Source of the DNA: ZC4RG30 sp965652645
GTDB taxonomy: Bacteria > Pseudomonadota > Gammaproteobacteria > Steroidobacterales > Steroidobacteraceae
DNA length: 64,000 nt
Assembly (NCBI GenBank): GCA_965652645.1
Contig: CBFGXE010000008.1
Span: 46,720 to 110,719 of the forward strand
Direction: 5' to 3'
Position 1 is the first letter of the stretch. Every line of letters begins with the position of its first letter. The notes beneath the pieces are model-generated. The model worked only from the letters and a program-made list of their open reading frames with translations, searched no databases and had not been told where the DNA came from. Both the position numbers and the translations under genes were made by a program. This document shows, piece by piece, positions 32,842-43,201 of this stretch.

Positions 32842-33795
32842 TCATGCCGGGCTGGCAATCCCCCGCGGATCCACGTTGCCACCGCTGAGGATCACGCCCA
32901 CCCGCCGCCCAGCAAGCTGCGCCTGCAATCTCTCCGCGCCGGCAATGCCGAGGCAACCCGTGGGCTCGACCACCAGTTTCATGCGCGTGGCCAGCCAGGA
33001 CATCCATTTCACCAGTGCGGCATCGGGCACCGTGACGATGCCGGCCACCGCGCGCCGGATCACCTGGAAGGTCAGTTCGCCCAGCTGCCGGGTCTGCGCG
33101 CCATCGGCAATCGTGCGGGGCACGGCGATCTGCACGCGCTCGCCGCACCGGAGGGACTGCAGGCCGTCATCACCCGCCTCCGGCTCCACGCCATGCACCT
33201 GGCAGCCCGGCTGCAACGCGCCGGCGGCAAGCAGGGTTCCCGCCAGCAACCCACCCCCGCCCAGCGGCACGAACAGCGCGTCCAGCGCTTCCACCTGCCC
33301 GAACAGTTCCAGCGCCGCGGTGCCCTGCCCTGCGATCACGTCCGCATGGTCGAAGGGCGGAATGACGGCAAGGCCCTCCTGTTCAGCCAGCCTGGCCGCA
33401 ATGGCGGCCCGGTCCTCTCGATAGCGGTCATAGCGGACAATGCGCGCGCCGTAGTCGCGCGTGGCGGCCAGCTTCAGTGCCGGCACATCCTCCGGCATCA
33501 CGATGGTGGCAGGAACCCCGAGCAGCTTCGCGGCCAGCGCCACGGCCTGCGCATGGTTGCCCGATGAATAGGCCACCACGCCCCGCTGGCGCTGTCCGGC
33601 ATCGAGGCAGGACAGGGCATTGAAGGCGCCGCGGAACTTGAACGCACCCGCCCGCTGCAGGTTCTCGCACTTGAAGAAGACACTGGCGCCAAGCTCGCGG
33701 TCGATGAGCCGCGAGGTGAGCACGGGCGTGGCATGGGCAATGCCGCGGAGCCTGGCGGCGGCGGCGCAAACCGCTTCGAAGTCGGGAACGGGCAC
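32842..33795 (-). CDS. PLP-dependent threonine/serine dehydratase (IlvA/racemase family)
   Basis: About 317 residues. PLP Lys in AFKFRGAFNAL (near 58), SSGNHAQAVALAAKLLG and the phosphate loop GGGGLLAG are fold-type II dehydratase signatures. No regulatory ACT domain, so catabolic threonine dehydratase or serine racemase-like. The start is uncertain: GTG 33795 is chosen, giving a near-immediate family start and a 15-bp gap after mlaB; a CTG with GGAG upstream near 33813 is an alternative. It sits where bolA/murA often follow mlaB. Confidence 0.82.
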   Translation of the reverse strand: MPVPDFEAVCAAAARLRGIAHATPVLTSRLIDRELGASVFFKCENLQRAGAFKFRGAFNALSCLDAGQRQRGVVAYSSGNHAQAVALAAKLLGVPATIVMPEDVPALKLAATRDYGARIVRYDRYREDRAAIAARLAEQEGLAVIPPFDHADVIAGQGTAALELFGQVEALDALFVPLGGGGLLAGTLLAAGALQPGCQVHGVEPEAGDDGLQSLRCGERVQIAVPRTIADGAQTRQLGELTFQVIRRAVAGIVTVPDAALVKWMSWLATRMKLVVEPTGCLGIAGAERLQAQLAGRRVGVILSGGNVDPRGIASPA

Positions 33796-33809
33796 GGCCA
33801 GTGCCGTCG

Positions 33810-34124
33810 TCAGGCAGCCGTCTCCAGCAGCACCTCGGCGCCGGTGAGCGCCCCCAGCGCCCTGAGCCGCGCGGGCACGCCGTGGAAGGCCAGCGCCTGG
33901 CCATTGCGGCGGCACTCGGCCTTCCAGGCCAGCAGCAGCGCCAGGCCCGCGCTGTCGGAGTCGGTCACGCCCGTGAGGTCAGCCTCGCGCGCCTGCTTCA
34001 GCAGCCCGGTGGTCTCCAGTTCCTTCCACAGCCAGGGAGCGCTCTCCAGGGTCAGCGACCCGGAGAGCTCGCACTTTCCCTGGCCACGGTCGGCCAGCTG
34101 CGAGGTGCCGCGCTCCGCGCTCAC
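33810..34124 (-). CDS. mlaB: STAS-domain protein MlaB
   Basis: 104 residues from GTG 34124, overlapping the mlaC stop (GTGA). Single STAS domain: CELSGSLTLESAPWLWKEL and EADLTGVTDSDSAGLALLLAW, the latter holding the conserved DSAG helix start. Cytoplasmic partner stabilising MlaF in the MlaFEDB transporter. Confidence 0.9.
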   Translation of the reverse strand: MSAERGTSQLADRGQGKCELSGSLTLESAPWLWKELETTGLLKQAREADLTGVTDSDSAGLALLLAWKAECRRNGQALAFHGVPARLRALGALTGAEVLLETAA

Positions 34125-34756
34125 TTCGCCGGGGCCTTGGTGCCTTCAAGCCGGGCCAGCAGGGCATCGAGGCCCTTCTGGTCGATCTCGAGGCCAAAGT
34201 CCTCGCGGAAGCTCTTCACGTAGCTGATGCCCTCGATCACCACGTCCCACACCTTCCAGCCCTGCGGGGTCTTGCGCAGGCTGTATTGCACGGCGACCGA
34301 AGCGCCATTGGAACGTTTGATCTCGGTGTCGACGCTGGCGCGCTCGGCGTTCGCGTCGCCCCGGAAGGGCTTGATGCGCAGGTCGTCGGCGGTGAACTCC
34401 AGCAGCGCATTGCCATAGGTGGTGAGCATCGAGCGGTAGAAGGCGTCGATGAAGCGCTTGCGCTGGTCGGCCGTGGCCGTGCGCCAGTGCTTGCCCAGCA
34501 CCTGCTGCGCGGAGAATTGCACGTCCACGTGCGGCAGGAACTGGCTGTCGATGACCTTGTAAAGGCCGTTGATGTCCTTGCGGTAGGCGGCGCGGTTCCT
34601 GTCGAGGTCGGCCAGCAGCACACGGGCGCTGGTCTCCACCAGCTTCTGCGGCGTGCTGTTGTCAATCGCGTCCTGGGCCAGCACGGCGGCCGGCAGCACG
34701 AGGGCCAGCAGCGCGCCGGCAAGGCCGGCCCGGCGGGCGATGTTGATGGACTTCAT
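34121..34756 (-). CDS. mlaC: Periplasmic phospholipid carrier MlaC
   Basis: 211 residues from ATG 34756, with GAGGAG about 6 nt upstream. Signal peptide ending VLAQDA. Family features: VETSARVLLADLDRNRAAYRKD, DVQFSAQQVLGKHWRTATADQRKRFIDAFYRSMLTTYGNALLEF and KVWDVVIEGISYVKSFREDFG. Ferries lipids between MlaA and MlaD. One base separates it from mlaD. Confidence 0.94.
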   Translation of the reverse strand: MKSINIARRAGLAGALLALVLPAAVLAQDAIDNSTPQKLVETSARVLLADLDRNRAAYRKDINGLYKVIDSQFLPHVDVQFSAQQVLGKHWRTATADQRKRFIDAFYRSMLTTYGNALLEFTADDLRIKPFRGDANAERASVDTEIKRSNGASVAVQYSLRKTPQGWKVWDVVIEGISYVKSFREDFGLEIDQKGLDALLARLEGTKAPAK

Positions 34757-34757
34757 G

Positions 34758-35243
34758 TCACTGCTCCTCTTTGCTGCCCTGGCCGGCAATGGCCGAGAAC
34801 AGGCGGTTGATCAGCTTCTCGAGCACCATGGCGGACTGGGTATTCTCGATCTGACCACCCGCCGCCAGATAGGTTTCCGAGCCGCCCGCCTCCAGGCCCA
34901 CGTATTTGGCCCCCAGCAGGCCCGCGGTCTCGATGCTGGCCCAGCTGTCGTCCGGGATGCGGTCGTAGGAGGGGTCGATGCTCATGGACACCACGGCCTT
35001 GTAGTCGGTGGAATCGAACCATACCGAGTTCACCCGCCCCACCTTCACGCCGCCCATGCTCACCGGCGCGCCGGCCTGCAGGTCACCCACGTTCTCGAAA
35101 CGCGCCGTCACCGCATAGCCCGTGGCCTGCGCCAGCACCCCCAGCTTGCTCCCCGGCAGCTGCGTGGTCAGGAAGGCCAGCGCCGCGAAGCCGAGCAACA
35201 CGAACAGGCCGGTGCCGATTTCCAGACTGCGTTCGTTTTTCAT
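34758..35243 (-). CDS. mlaD: MCE-domain protein MlaD
   Basis: 161 residues, starting ATG 35243 (MKNERSLEIGTGLFVLLGFAALAFL), one N-terminal span plus one MCE domain (YAVTARFENVGDLQAGAPVSMGGVKVGRV). Slightly shorter than Escherichia coli MlaD (183). Hexameric ring in the periplasm that channels lipid to or from MlaE. Confidence 0.94.
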   Translation of the reverse strand: MKNERSLEIGTGLFVLLGFAALAFLTTQLPGSKLGVLAQATGYAVTARFENVGDLQAGAPVSMGGVKVGRVNSVWFDSTDYKAVVSMSIDPSYDRIPDDSWASIETAGLLGAKYVGLEAGGSETYLAAGGQIENTQSAMVLEKLINRLFSAIAGQGSKEEQ

Positions 35244-35289
35244 CCGTGCAAATTCTCCGTCAGAAGCACTGAACCGGGGCTTAACCCGG

Positions 35290-36024
35290 TCAGAGGAAGG
35301 CTGCCGTCAGCATGTAGTCGAAAATGAGCACCAGCACCGACGATGCGATCACCGTGCGGGTGGTGGCCAGGCCCACGCCCTCGGCCGTGGGGGCCGCGTG
35401 GTAGCCGTAATACACGGCCAGCAGGGTACAGGAGGCGCCAAAGACCAGGCTCTTGACCAGGCCCTCGTAGACGTCGGCGACGTCCACGCTGTTCTGCAGC
35501 TGCGACCAGAAGGTGCCGGCATCCACGCCCATCACCGACACACCGATGAGCTGCGTGCCGAACAGGCCCAGGATGTTGAAGATGCCCACCAGCAGCGGCA
35601 TGGCGATGAGGCCGCCGAGGAAGCGCGGCGCGGCCACGTAGCGCAGCGGATCCACCGCCATCACCTGCATGGCGGTGAGCTGGTCGGTGGCACGCATCAG
35701 GCCGATCTCGGAGGCCAGCGAGGTGCCGGCGCGGCCGGCGAACAGCAGCGCGGTGAGCACAGGGCCGAGCTCCTTCAGCAGCGCCAGGCCCGCGGCCACG
35801 CCCAGCGCGGACTCGCTGCCGAAGCGCGCCAGCATGTCCGAGAAGGCCAGGCCCATGATCATGCCGACCACCAGGCCGCAGAGCATGATGATGATCAGCG
35901 AGCGCGCACCGCTGTTGTAGATCTGGCGGATGATGAGGCCCGGCCGGCGCAGCGCCGGCACGCAGGCGGCCAGCACCTGCAGGAAGAAGATGGCGATGGA
36001 ACCGATGGTGCGCAGGGCGTTCAT
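35290..36024 (-). CDS. mlaE: Lipid asymmetry ABC permease MlaE
   Basis: 244 residues from ATG 36024, overlapping the mlaF stop (ATGA). MlaE-type permease with multiple spans and the signature ALLFAGRAGTSLASEIGLMRATDQLTAMQVMAVDPLRYVAAPRFLGG. Inner-membrane core of MlaFEDB. mlaD follows after 46 bp. Confidence 0.95.
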   Translation of the reverse strand: MNALRTIGSIAIFFLQVLAACVPALRRPGLIIRQIYNSGARSLIIIMLCGLVVGMIMGLAFSDMLARFGSESALGVAAGLALLKELGPVLTALLFAGRAGTSLASEIGLMRATDQLTAMQVMAVDPLRYVAAPRFLGGLIAMPLLVGIFNILGLFGTQLIGVSVMGVDAGTFWSQLQNSVDVADVYEGLVKSLVFGASCTLLAVYYGYHAAPTAEGVGLATTRTVIASSVLVLIFDYMLTAAFL

Positions 36025-36836
36025 GCGAGCAGCTCGCCGGCATAGTCGCCGGCCGGATAGTGGAAGGACACGGGCCCGTCGCTCGCACCCTGCATGAACT
36101 GGCGCACGGCCGGGTCGCTGCTGGCATTGAGCTCGGCGGTGGTGCCCTCGGCGATGGCACGACCGCCATCAAGCAGGTAGCTGTAATCGGCGATGCTGCC
36201 CACCTCGGCCACGTCGTGCGAGACCACGATGCTGGTGATGCCCAGCGCATCGTTCAGGTGCTTGATCAACCGCACCACCACGCCCATCGACACCGGGTCG
36301 AGGCCCACGAAGGGCTCGTCGTACACGAGCAGTTCCGGGTCAAGCACGATGGCACGCGCCAGCGCCACGCGCCGCGCCATGCCGCCGGAGAGTTCCTGCG
36401 GCATCAGCTTCGCCGCACCGCGCAGGCCCACGGCCTCCAGCTTCATCAGCACCAGCCGGCGCAGCACCGGCTCGGGCAGGCGCGCATGCTCGCGCGCCGG
36501 GAAGGCCACGTTCTCGAACACGTCGAGGTCGGTGAGCAGCGCGCCGTTCTGGAACAGCATGCCCATGCGACGGCGCAGCGCGAACAGCTCCTTGCGGTTC
36601 AGCCCGGTGACCTCCCGGCCGAGCACACGCACGCTGCCGGCGGTGGGCGCAGCCTGGCCGGTGAGCAGCCTCAGCAAGGTGGTCTTGCCCGTGCCGCTGG
36701 GCCCCATCACCGCGGTGATGCTGCCCTGGCGCACCGTCAGGTCCAGGCCGTCGAAGATGCGCCGCGGGCCGGCGCTGTAGGCGACCCCGCGGACCTCGAC
36801 CACTGGTGGCGCTTCATGCGCCTGGCTCACGCTCAC
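36021..36836 (-). CDS. mlaF: Lipid asymmetry ABC ATPase MlaF
   Basis: 271 residues from the start at 36836. Walker A GPSGTGKTTLL, Q-loop LFQNGALLTDLDVFENVAFP, signature LSGGMARRVALARA, Walker B LLVYDEPFVGLDP and H-loop VSHD are all intact. First gene of mlaFEDCB. The aldolase gene ends 9 bp upstream on the same strand, so read-through from it is possible. Confidence 0.96.
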   Translation of the reverse strand: MSVSQAHEAPPVVEVRGVAYSAGPRRIFDGLDLTVRQGSITAVMGPSGTGKTTLLRLLTGQAAPTAGSVRVLGREVTGLNRKELFALRRRMGMLFQNGALLTDLDVFENVAFPAREHARLPEPVLRRLVLMKLEAVGLRGAAKLMPQELSGGMARRVALARAIVLDPELLVYDEPFVGLDPVSMGVVVRLIKHLNDALGITSIVVSHDVAEVGSIADYSYLLDGGRAIAEGTTAELNASSDPAVRQFMQGASDGPVSFHYPAGDYAGELLA

Positions 36837-36845
36837 GGCGCCGGC

Positions 36846-37739
36846 TCAGGTCTTGGATGCCTGGAAGATGCTCTCGATCGACTTGTCGAGTGCCGCGTTG
36901 AACTCGTCATCCGACTGCTGGGCGGTGAGGCCCTCGGTGAGCGCGCGCGAGAAGCTGGCGATCACGCCGTTCTGCCTCTCCAGGCGGCGATTGGCTTCCT
37001 CGCGGCTGTAACCGCCGGACAGCGCCACCACCTTCAGCACGCGCGGGTGATCCACCAGTTCCTTGAAGAAGTTGTCCACCTCGGGCAGCGTCAGCTTCAG
37101 CATCACCTGCTGGCTGGCCGGCAGCTGGTCCAGGTGGCTGATGATCCCGGCCTTCAGCAGCGTCTCGGCGCCGGCCTTGTCCGGGCACTTGATGTCCACC
37201 TCGGGCTCGACGATGGGCACCAGGCCATGCGAGAGCACCTGCTTTGCCACCTCGAACTGCTGCGCCACCACGGCCTTGATGCCCCCGGCGTTGGCCTGCT
37301 TGATGACCGAGCGCTCCTTGGTGCCGAAGATGCCCTTGGACTTCGCCTTCTGCAGCAGCGCGTCCAGCGTCGGCATGGGCTTCATCAGCTGCACGCCATC
37401 GGCCTCGTCCGCCAGGCCCTTGTCGATCTTCAGGAAGGGCACCACCTGCTTGCGGGTCCACAGGAACTCCGCGGTGGGCACGCCCTGGATGTCCCGGTCC
37501 ATGGTGGCCTCGAACAGGATGGCGCCGGCCACGCGGTTGCCGTCGAACGCCGGGCTGGTGATGATGCGGGTGCGCATGGCGTGGATCAGGTCCATCATCT
37601 GCGTTTCACCCGAATAGCTGCCCTCGGCAATGCCGTAGAGCTTCAATGCCTTCGGCGTGCTGCCGCCACTCTGGTCCAGCGCCGCGATGAAACCGGCCTG
37701 GTTACGGATCCGGGCGGCCTGCTGCTCGAAATTGCTCAT
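36846..37739 (-). CDS. fda: Class I fructose-bisphosphate aldolase
   Basis: 297 residues from ATG 37739, with AAGGA 6 nt upstream. Matches the Staphylococcus-type class I enzyme throughout: GFIAALDQSGGSTPKALK, GAILFEATMDR, VPFLKIDKGLA, GVQLMKPM, VPIVEPEVDI, VMLKLTLP (Schiff-base Lys in this strand) and VALSGGYSREEAN. Cleaves fructose-1,6-bisphosphate to DHAP and glyceraldehyde-3-phosphate without a metal. Confidence 0.94.
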   Translation of the reverse strand: MSNFEQQAARIRNQAGFIAALDQSGGSTPKALKLYGIAEGSYSGETQMMDLIHAMRTRIITSPAFDGNRVAGAILFEATMDRDIQGVPTAEFLWTRKQVVPFLKIDKGLADEADGVQLMKPMPTLDALLQKAKSKGIFGTKERSVIKQANAGGIKAVVAQQFEVAKQVLSHGLVPIVEPEVDIKCPDKAGAETLLKAGIISHLDQLPASQQVMLKLTLPEVDNFFKELVDHPRVLKVVALSGGYSREEANRRLERQNGVIASFSRALTEGLTAQQSDDEFNAALDKSIESIFQASKT

Positions 37740-37778
37740 TGAATGTCCTTGGAATGAGGTCTGGGACGCGGGAAGCGC

Positions 37779-37807
37779 ATGTTAGGGTGCCCCACCAGCC
37801 TAGGCAA
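37779..37807 (-). promoter_or_regulatory. Candidate promoter of the aldolase gene
   Basis: Minus-strand TTGCCT (37802-37807), 17-bp spacer and TAACAT (37779-37784), each matching 4 of 6 consensus bases. Placed about 40 bp before the aldolase start codon. Confidence 0.35.
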
Positions 37808-37865
37808 ACCAGCCGGTCACCCCCGCACCGCCGGATCAGGGTGACAGATTACGGTGGCTGGCACG

Positions 37866-37904
37866 GTGACAGTCGGCTCATATGGGACTAAAATCGTCCT
37901 GTAT
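37866..37904 (+). promoter_or_regulatory. suf operon promoter with overlapping 25-bp palindromic operator
   Basis: GTGACA (37866-37871), 17-bp spacer and TAAAAT (37889-37894) form a near-consensus sigma70 promoter. Laid over the -10 is a symmetric element at 37880-37904: ATA-N2-GGAC-N7-GTCC-N2-TAT. The core GACTAAAATCGTC and the outer ATA/TAT agree with the published IscR type-1 pattern (ATA...GACT-N5-AGTC...TAT). The first operon gene encodes an Rrf2 regulator, so autorepression through this site is the natural reading. Confidence 0.65.
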
Positions 37905-37923
37905 TACCTCCCCCGGAACTGTC

Positions 37924-38396
37924 GTGCTTCGGATCAGCAAACTGACGGACTACGCCACGGTGCTGCTGGCGACGCTGGCCCGTGACGACGCCGGCCACCG
38001 CGCCGCGGCCGACCTCGCCCGCCAGTGCCACCTGGCGCTGCCCACGGTCAGCAAGCTGCTGAAGCAGCTGCACCGCGCCGGCCTGGTGGAATCCACGCGC
38101 GGCCTGCACGGGGGCTACCGGCTGGCCCGCCCTGCCCGCCAGATCAGCGCCGCGGCCATCCTCGACGCGCTGGAGGGCCCGCTGGCCCTCACCGAATGCG
38201 CCACCGGCGCCCAGAGCCGCTGCGACCTGCAGGCCAGCTGCAGCGTGGGTGGCAGCTGGCAACGTATCAACCAGGCCATCCGCCAGTCGCTCGAGGAGAT
38301 CACCCTCGCCGAGCTGGCGGGGCTCGAGAGCAACCCCCGCCGCTTCGCGCTGTTCGACGTGAAGCTGCGCAACGGCGTGGTTGCCGGAGTGAACCG

Positions 38397-38400
<4 letters not shown>
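37924..38400 (+). CDS. Rrf2-family Fe-S regulator of the suf operon
   Basis: 158 residues from GTG 37924 (MLRISKLTDYATVLLATLA, the usual start; 37882 would begin inside the operator). Winged helix-turn-helix (AADLARQCHLALPTVSKLLKQLHRAGLVESTRGLHGGYRLAR), then a cluster-ligand region ECATGAQSRCDLQASC with three cysteines spaced C-x7-C-x5-C, unlike IscR's C-x5-C-x5-C. Its stop overlaps the sufB start (ATGA). Likely senses cluster status and controls the operon. Confidence 0.9.
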
Positions 38401-39838
<1,438 letters not shown>

Positions 39839-39842
<4 letters not shown>

Positions 39843-40597
39843 CTACGCCGATCCTCAGCATTCAGGACCTGCACGTGAAAGTGGGCGACCGGGAGGTGCT
39901 GCGCGGCATCAACCTGGAACTGCCCGCCGGCCAGGTGCACGCCATCATGGGACCCAATGGATCGGGCAAGAGCTCGCTGTCGCATGTGCTGGCCGGCAAG
40001 CCCGGCTACACGGTCACCCGCGGCAGCGTGAGCTACAAGGGCGCCGACCTGCTGGCATTGCCGGCAGAGGAGCGCGCCCGCGCCGGGCTGTTCCTCGGCT
40101 TCCAGTACCCGGTGGAAATTCCCGGCGTGAACAATGCCTACCTGCTGCGCGCGGCGCTCAACGCCGCCCGCCGCCAGCGGGGCGAGCCGGAGATCGATGC
40201 CTTCGACTTCCTCACGCTGGTGAAGGAACGCATGGCGCTGATGAAGATGGACGAGTCCTTCCTCTCGCGCGGCGTGAACGAGGGCTTCTCGGGTGGCGAG
40301 AAGAAACGCAACGAGATCCTGCAGATGCTGGTGCTGCAGCCGCAACTGGCCGTGCTGGACGAAACGGATTCGGGGCTCGACATCGACGCGCTGAAGGTCG
40401 TGGCCACCGGCATCAATTCGCTGCGCGCGCCGGAGCGCGCCATCCTGCTGGTAACGCACTACCAGCGCCTGCTCGACCATGTGACACCGGATGCCGTGCA
40501 TGTGCTGGCCGGCGGCCGCATCGTCAAGAGCGGCGGCGCGGAGCTGGCGCGCGAGCTGGAGCAGCGCGGCTACGACTGGCTGCTGGAGGCGGCGTGA
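39839..40597 (+). CDS. sufC: Fe-S assembly ATPase SufC
   Basis: 252 residues. Walker A GPNGSGKSSL, Q-loop FQYPVEIPGV typical of SufC, signature GFSGGEKKRNEILQM and Walker B LAVLDETDSGLDIDALK. Soluble ABC-type ATPase of SufBC2D. Confidence 0.97.
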
Positions 40598-40640
40598 TGC
40601 CACAGCGTCGCATCATTGCGGGCCCGCGGGGCGGCAGCAC

Positions 40641-41957
40641 ATGAACGCCGTCGCCCGCCCTCCCGTTCCCGGCAGCATGAGCAATGCCGCCTACGAACAG
40701 CGCCTGCGCGATGCCGTGATGGATGCAGCCGCCCTGCTGAACGCGAAGCTGCTGCCGGTGAGCGTGCGCAGCGCCGCGCTGAACCGCGCGCTCGCCGCCG
40801 GGCTGCCACAGCTGCGCGATGACCTGTGGCGTTATGCGGACCTGCGGTTCCTGGCCACCGCCGCGCTGGCCCCCGTCGCGCCCGATGCCGCCGAGCCGCT
40901 CGCGGCGGCGGTCAATCCCCTGCTGCCACCCCGGCTGCCCGGCTTCACGCGCCTGGTGTTTGCCAACGGGCGGCCGTTCCAGGCAGCTTCCGACGCCTGC
41001 GGGGCGCTCGACTCCTCGCTGCCGCCGCTGGTGCCCGAGCGCACCCGCCACGAGCGCTTCGGCTGGCTCAATGACGCTTTTGCCACCGGCGTGGCACGCC
41101 TCGATGTGGATGCCCCGCTGCGACTGGAGGTGGTGTTTGCCGCCACGCCGGGCGCGGTACGCCAGGCGGTCTACCCGCGCCTGGAAGTGCAGCTGGCAAC
41201 CAACACGCCGCTGGTGCTGGTGGAACGACACGTGGGCACCACCGGTGCAGAGGGCACCATCAATGCCGCCGTGCAGGTCTTCGCCGGCGCCGGCAGCCAG
41301 GTACAGCACCTGCGCTGGCAGGGCCTGGCAGCGGATGCGCAGCTGCTGGATACCGTGCAGCTGGCCCTGGATCGCGATGCCCGCTACGAGCTGGTGCAAT
41401 TGCAGCTCGGGGCACGCTCGGCCCGCACCTCCCTGCGCGCCTCCCTGTTCGGCGCGGGCGCCACCTTCAACCTGCATGGCGTGGCGCTGGCCCGGGGCAA
41501 GCGCACGCTGGACCATTCGCTGCTGGTGGACCACCTGGCCCGCCACACGCAGAGCCAGCAGGTGTTCCGCGCCATCGCCGGCGAGCAGGCCCATATCGCC
41601 TGCCGCAGCCGCGTGGAGATCGGCAGGCCTGCCGCCGGCTCGCTGTCGGCGCAGTCGCTGAAGGGCCTGCTCGGCAATGCCGGCGCGGAGATCGACCTCA
41701 GGCCGCAGCTGGAAATCCACACCGACGAGGTCAAGGCCAGCCACGGCGCCACCACCGGCGCCCTGGACGAGAACATGCGCTTCTACCTGCTCTCGCGCGG
41801 CGTGGATGCCGACACCGCGAGGGCACTGCTGGAATGGGCCTTCCTCGAGGATGCGCTGGCGGGCATCAACCCCGCCGAATTGCGTGCCGCCGCCGAAGGC
41901 GCCGCCGCCACGGCGCTGGGCAGCGACGTGGCCCGCCAGCTCGCGGGGCCGGCATGA
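40641..41957 (+). CDS. sufD: Fe-S assembly protein SufD
   Basis: 438 residues from ATG 40641, 43 bp after sufC; a later ATG at 40677 is possible. An N-terminal helical part leads into the beta-helix with LVLVERHVGTTGAEG, AQVLHLR-like strands and the C-terminal SufBD signature RVEIGRPAAGSLSAQSLKGLLGNAGAEIDLRPQLEIHTDEVKASHGATTG. Stop overlaps sufS (ATGA). Confidence 0.93.
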   Translation: MNAVARPPVPGSMSNAAYEQRLRDAVMDAAALLNAKLLPVSVRSAALNRALAAGLPQLRDDLWRYADLRFLATAALAPVAPDAAEPLAAAVNPLLPPRLPGFTRLVFANGRPFQAASDACGALDSSLPPLVPERTRHERFGWLNDAFATGVARLDVDAPLRLEVVFAATPGAVRQAVYPRLEVQLATNTPLVLVERHVGTTGAEGTINAAVQVFAGAGSQVQHLRWQGLAADAQLLDTVQLALDRDARYELVQLQLGARSARTSLRASLFGAGATFNLHGVALARGKRTLDHSLLVDHLARHTQSQQVFRAIAGEQAHIACRSRVEIGRPAAGSLSAQSLKGLLGNAGAEIDLRPQLEIHTDEVKASHGATTGALDENMRFYLLSRGVDADTARALLEWAFLEDALAGINPAELRAAAEGAAATALGSDVARQLAGPA

Positions 41958-43201
41958 GCGTGGTACGGCTGCATGGCTCGCACGGTTATGACGTGGCGGC
42001 GCTGCGCGCGCAGTTCCCCGTGCTCGACCAGCAGGTCAACGGCAAGCCACTGGCGTATCTGGACAACGGCGCCTCCACGCAGCGGCCACAGTCGGTGATC
42101 GACGCCGTGACGCACTACGAAACCCACCTGCACGCCAACGTGCACCGCGGCGTGCACACCCTGAGCCAGCTCGCCACCGATGCCTTCGAGGGGGCACGCG
42201 AGCGCACGCGGCGCTTCCTGAATGCCGCCTCCACGCGCGAGATCATCTTCACGCGCGGCACCACCGAGTCCATCAACCTGGTGGCCCAGGGCTGGGGGCG
42301 CGCCAATGTGCGCGCAGGCGACGAAATCATCGTCACGGCGCTGGAGCACCATGCCAACCTGGTCCCCTGGCAGATGCTGGCGGCGGCTACCGGCGCGCGC
42401 CTGCGCGTGGCGCCCATCGATGAAACCGGCCAGCTGCGCCTCGCCGCGCTGCAGGCGCTGCTGAACGAGCGCACCCGCATCGTGGCGCTCACGCATGTCT
42501 CCAACGCGCTGGGCAGCGTGCTGCCGGTGGCGCAGGTGATCGAGGCCGCGCACGCCCACGGCGTGCCGGTGCTGGTGGATGGCGCCCAGGCCGTGGCCCA
42601 CCTGCCCGTGGACGTGCGCGGGCTTGGCGCCGACTTCTACTGCTTTTCCGGCCACAAGATGTATGGCCCCACCGGCATCGGCGTGCTCTACGGCCGCGAG
42701 GCGCTGCTGGATGCCATGCCGCCCTGGATGGGCGGCGGCGACATGATCCGCACGGTCTCCTACGAGAGCAGCACCTGGAACGACCTGCCCTACAAGTTCG
42801 AGGCCGGCACCCCCAACATCAGCGGCGCCATCGGCCTCGCCGCGGCCATGGACTTCCTGGAGACGCTGGGCATCGAAAAGGCCGCGGCGCACGAGCACCA
42901 GCTGCTCACCGCGGCCACCGCGGCGCTGATGCGCATTCCCGGCGTGCACGTGCATGGCACGGCCGAGGAGAAGTCCGGCATCCTCTCCTTCACGCTGCAG
43001 GGCGTGCATCCGCACGACGTGGGCACCATCCTCGACCATGAGGGCGTGGCCATCCGTGCCGGGCACCACTGCGCCATGCCGCTGATGGACCTGCTGGGCC
43101 TGCCGGCCACGGCCCGCGCCTCCTTCGCCTGCTACAATACGCTGGCCGAAGTGCACCAGCTCGAGGCCGCGGTGCGCCGCGCGGTGGAGGTCTTCCACTG
43201 A
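41954..43201 (+). CDS. sufS: Cysteine desulfurase SufS
   Basis: 415 residues from ATG 41954. PLP Lys in CFSGHKMYGPTGIGVLYG (near 236), active-site Cys in RAGHHCAMPLMD (near 374) and class II desulfurase motifs VHRGVHTLSQLATDAFEGAR. Supplies sulfur to SufU. Its stop shares the A with the sufU start. Confidence 0.97.
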   Translation: MSVVRLHGSHGYDVAALRAQFPVLDQQVNGKPLAYLDNGASTQRPQSVIDAVTHYETHLHANVHRGVHTLSQLATDAFEGARERTRRFLNAASTREIIFTRGTTESINLVAQGWGRANVRAGDEIIVTALEHHANLVPWQMLAAATGARLRVAPIDETGQLRLAALQALLNERTRIVALTHVSNALGSVLPVAQVIEAAHAHGVPVLVDGAQAVAHLPVDVRGLGADFYCFSGHKMYGPTGIGVLYGREALLDAMPPWMGGGDMIRTVSYESSTWNDLPYKFEAGTPNISGAIGLAAAMDFLETLGIEKAAAHEHQLLTAATAALMRIPGVHVHGTAEEKSGILSFTLQGVHPHDVGTILDHEGVAIRAGHHCAMPLMDLLGLPATARASFACYNTLAEVHQLEAAVRRAVEVFH

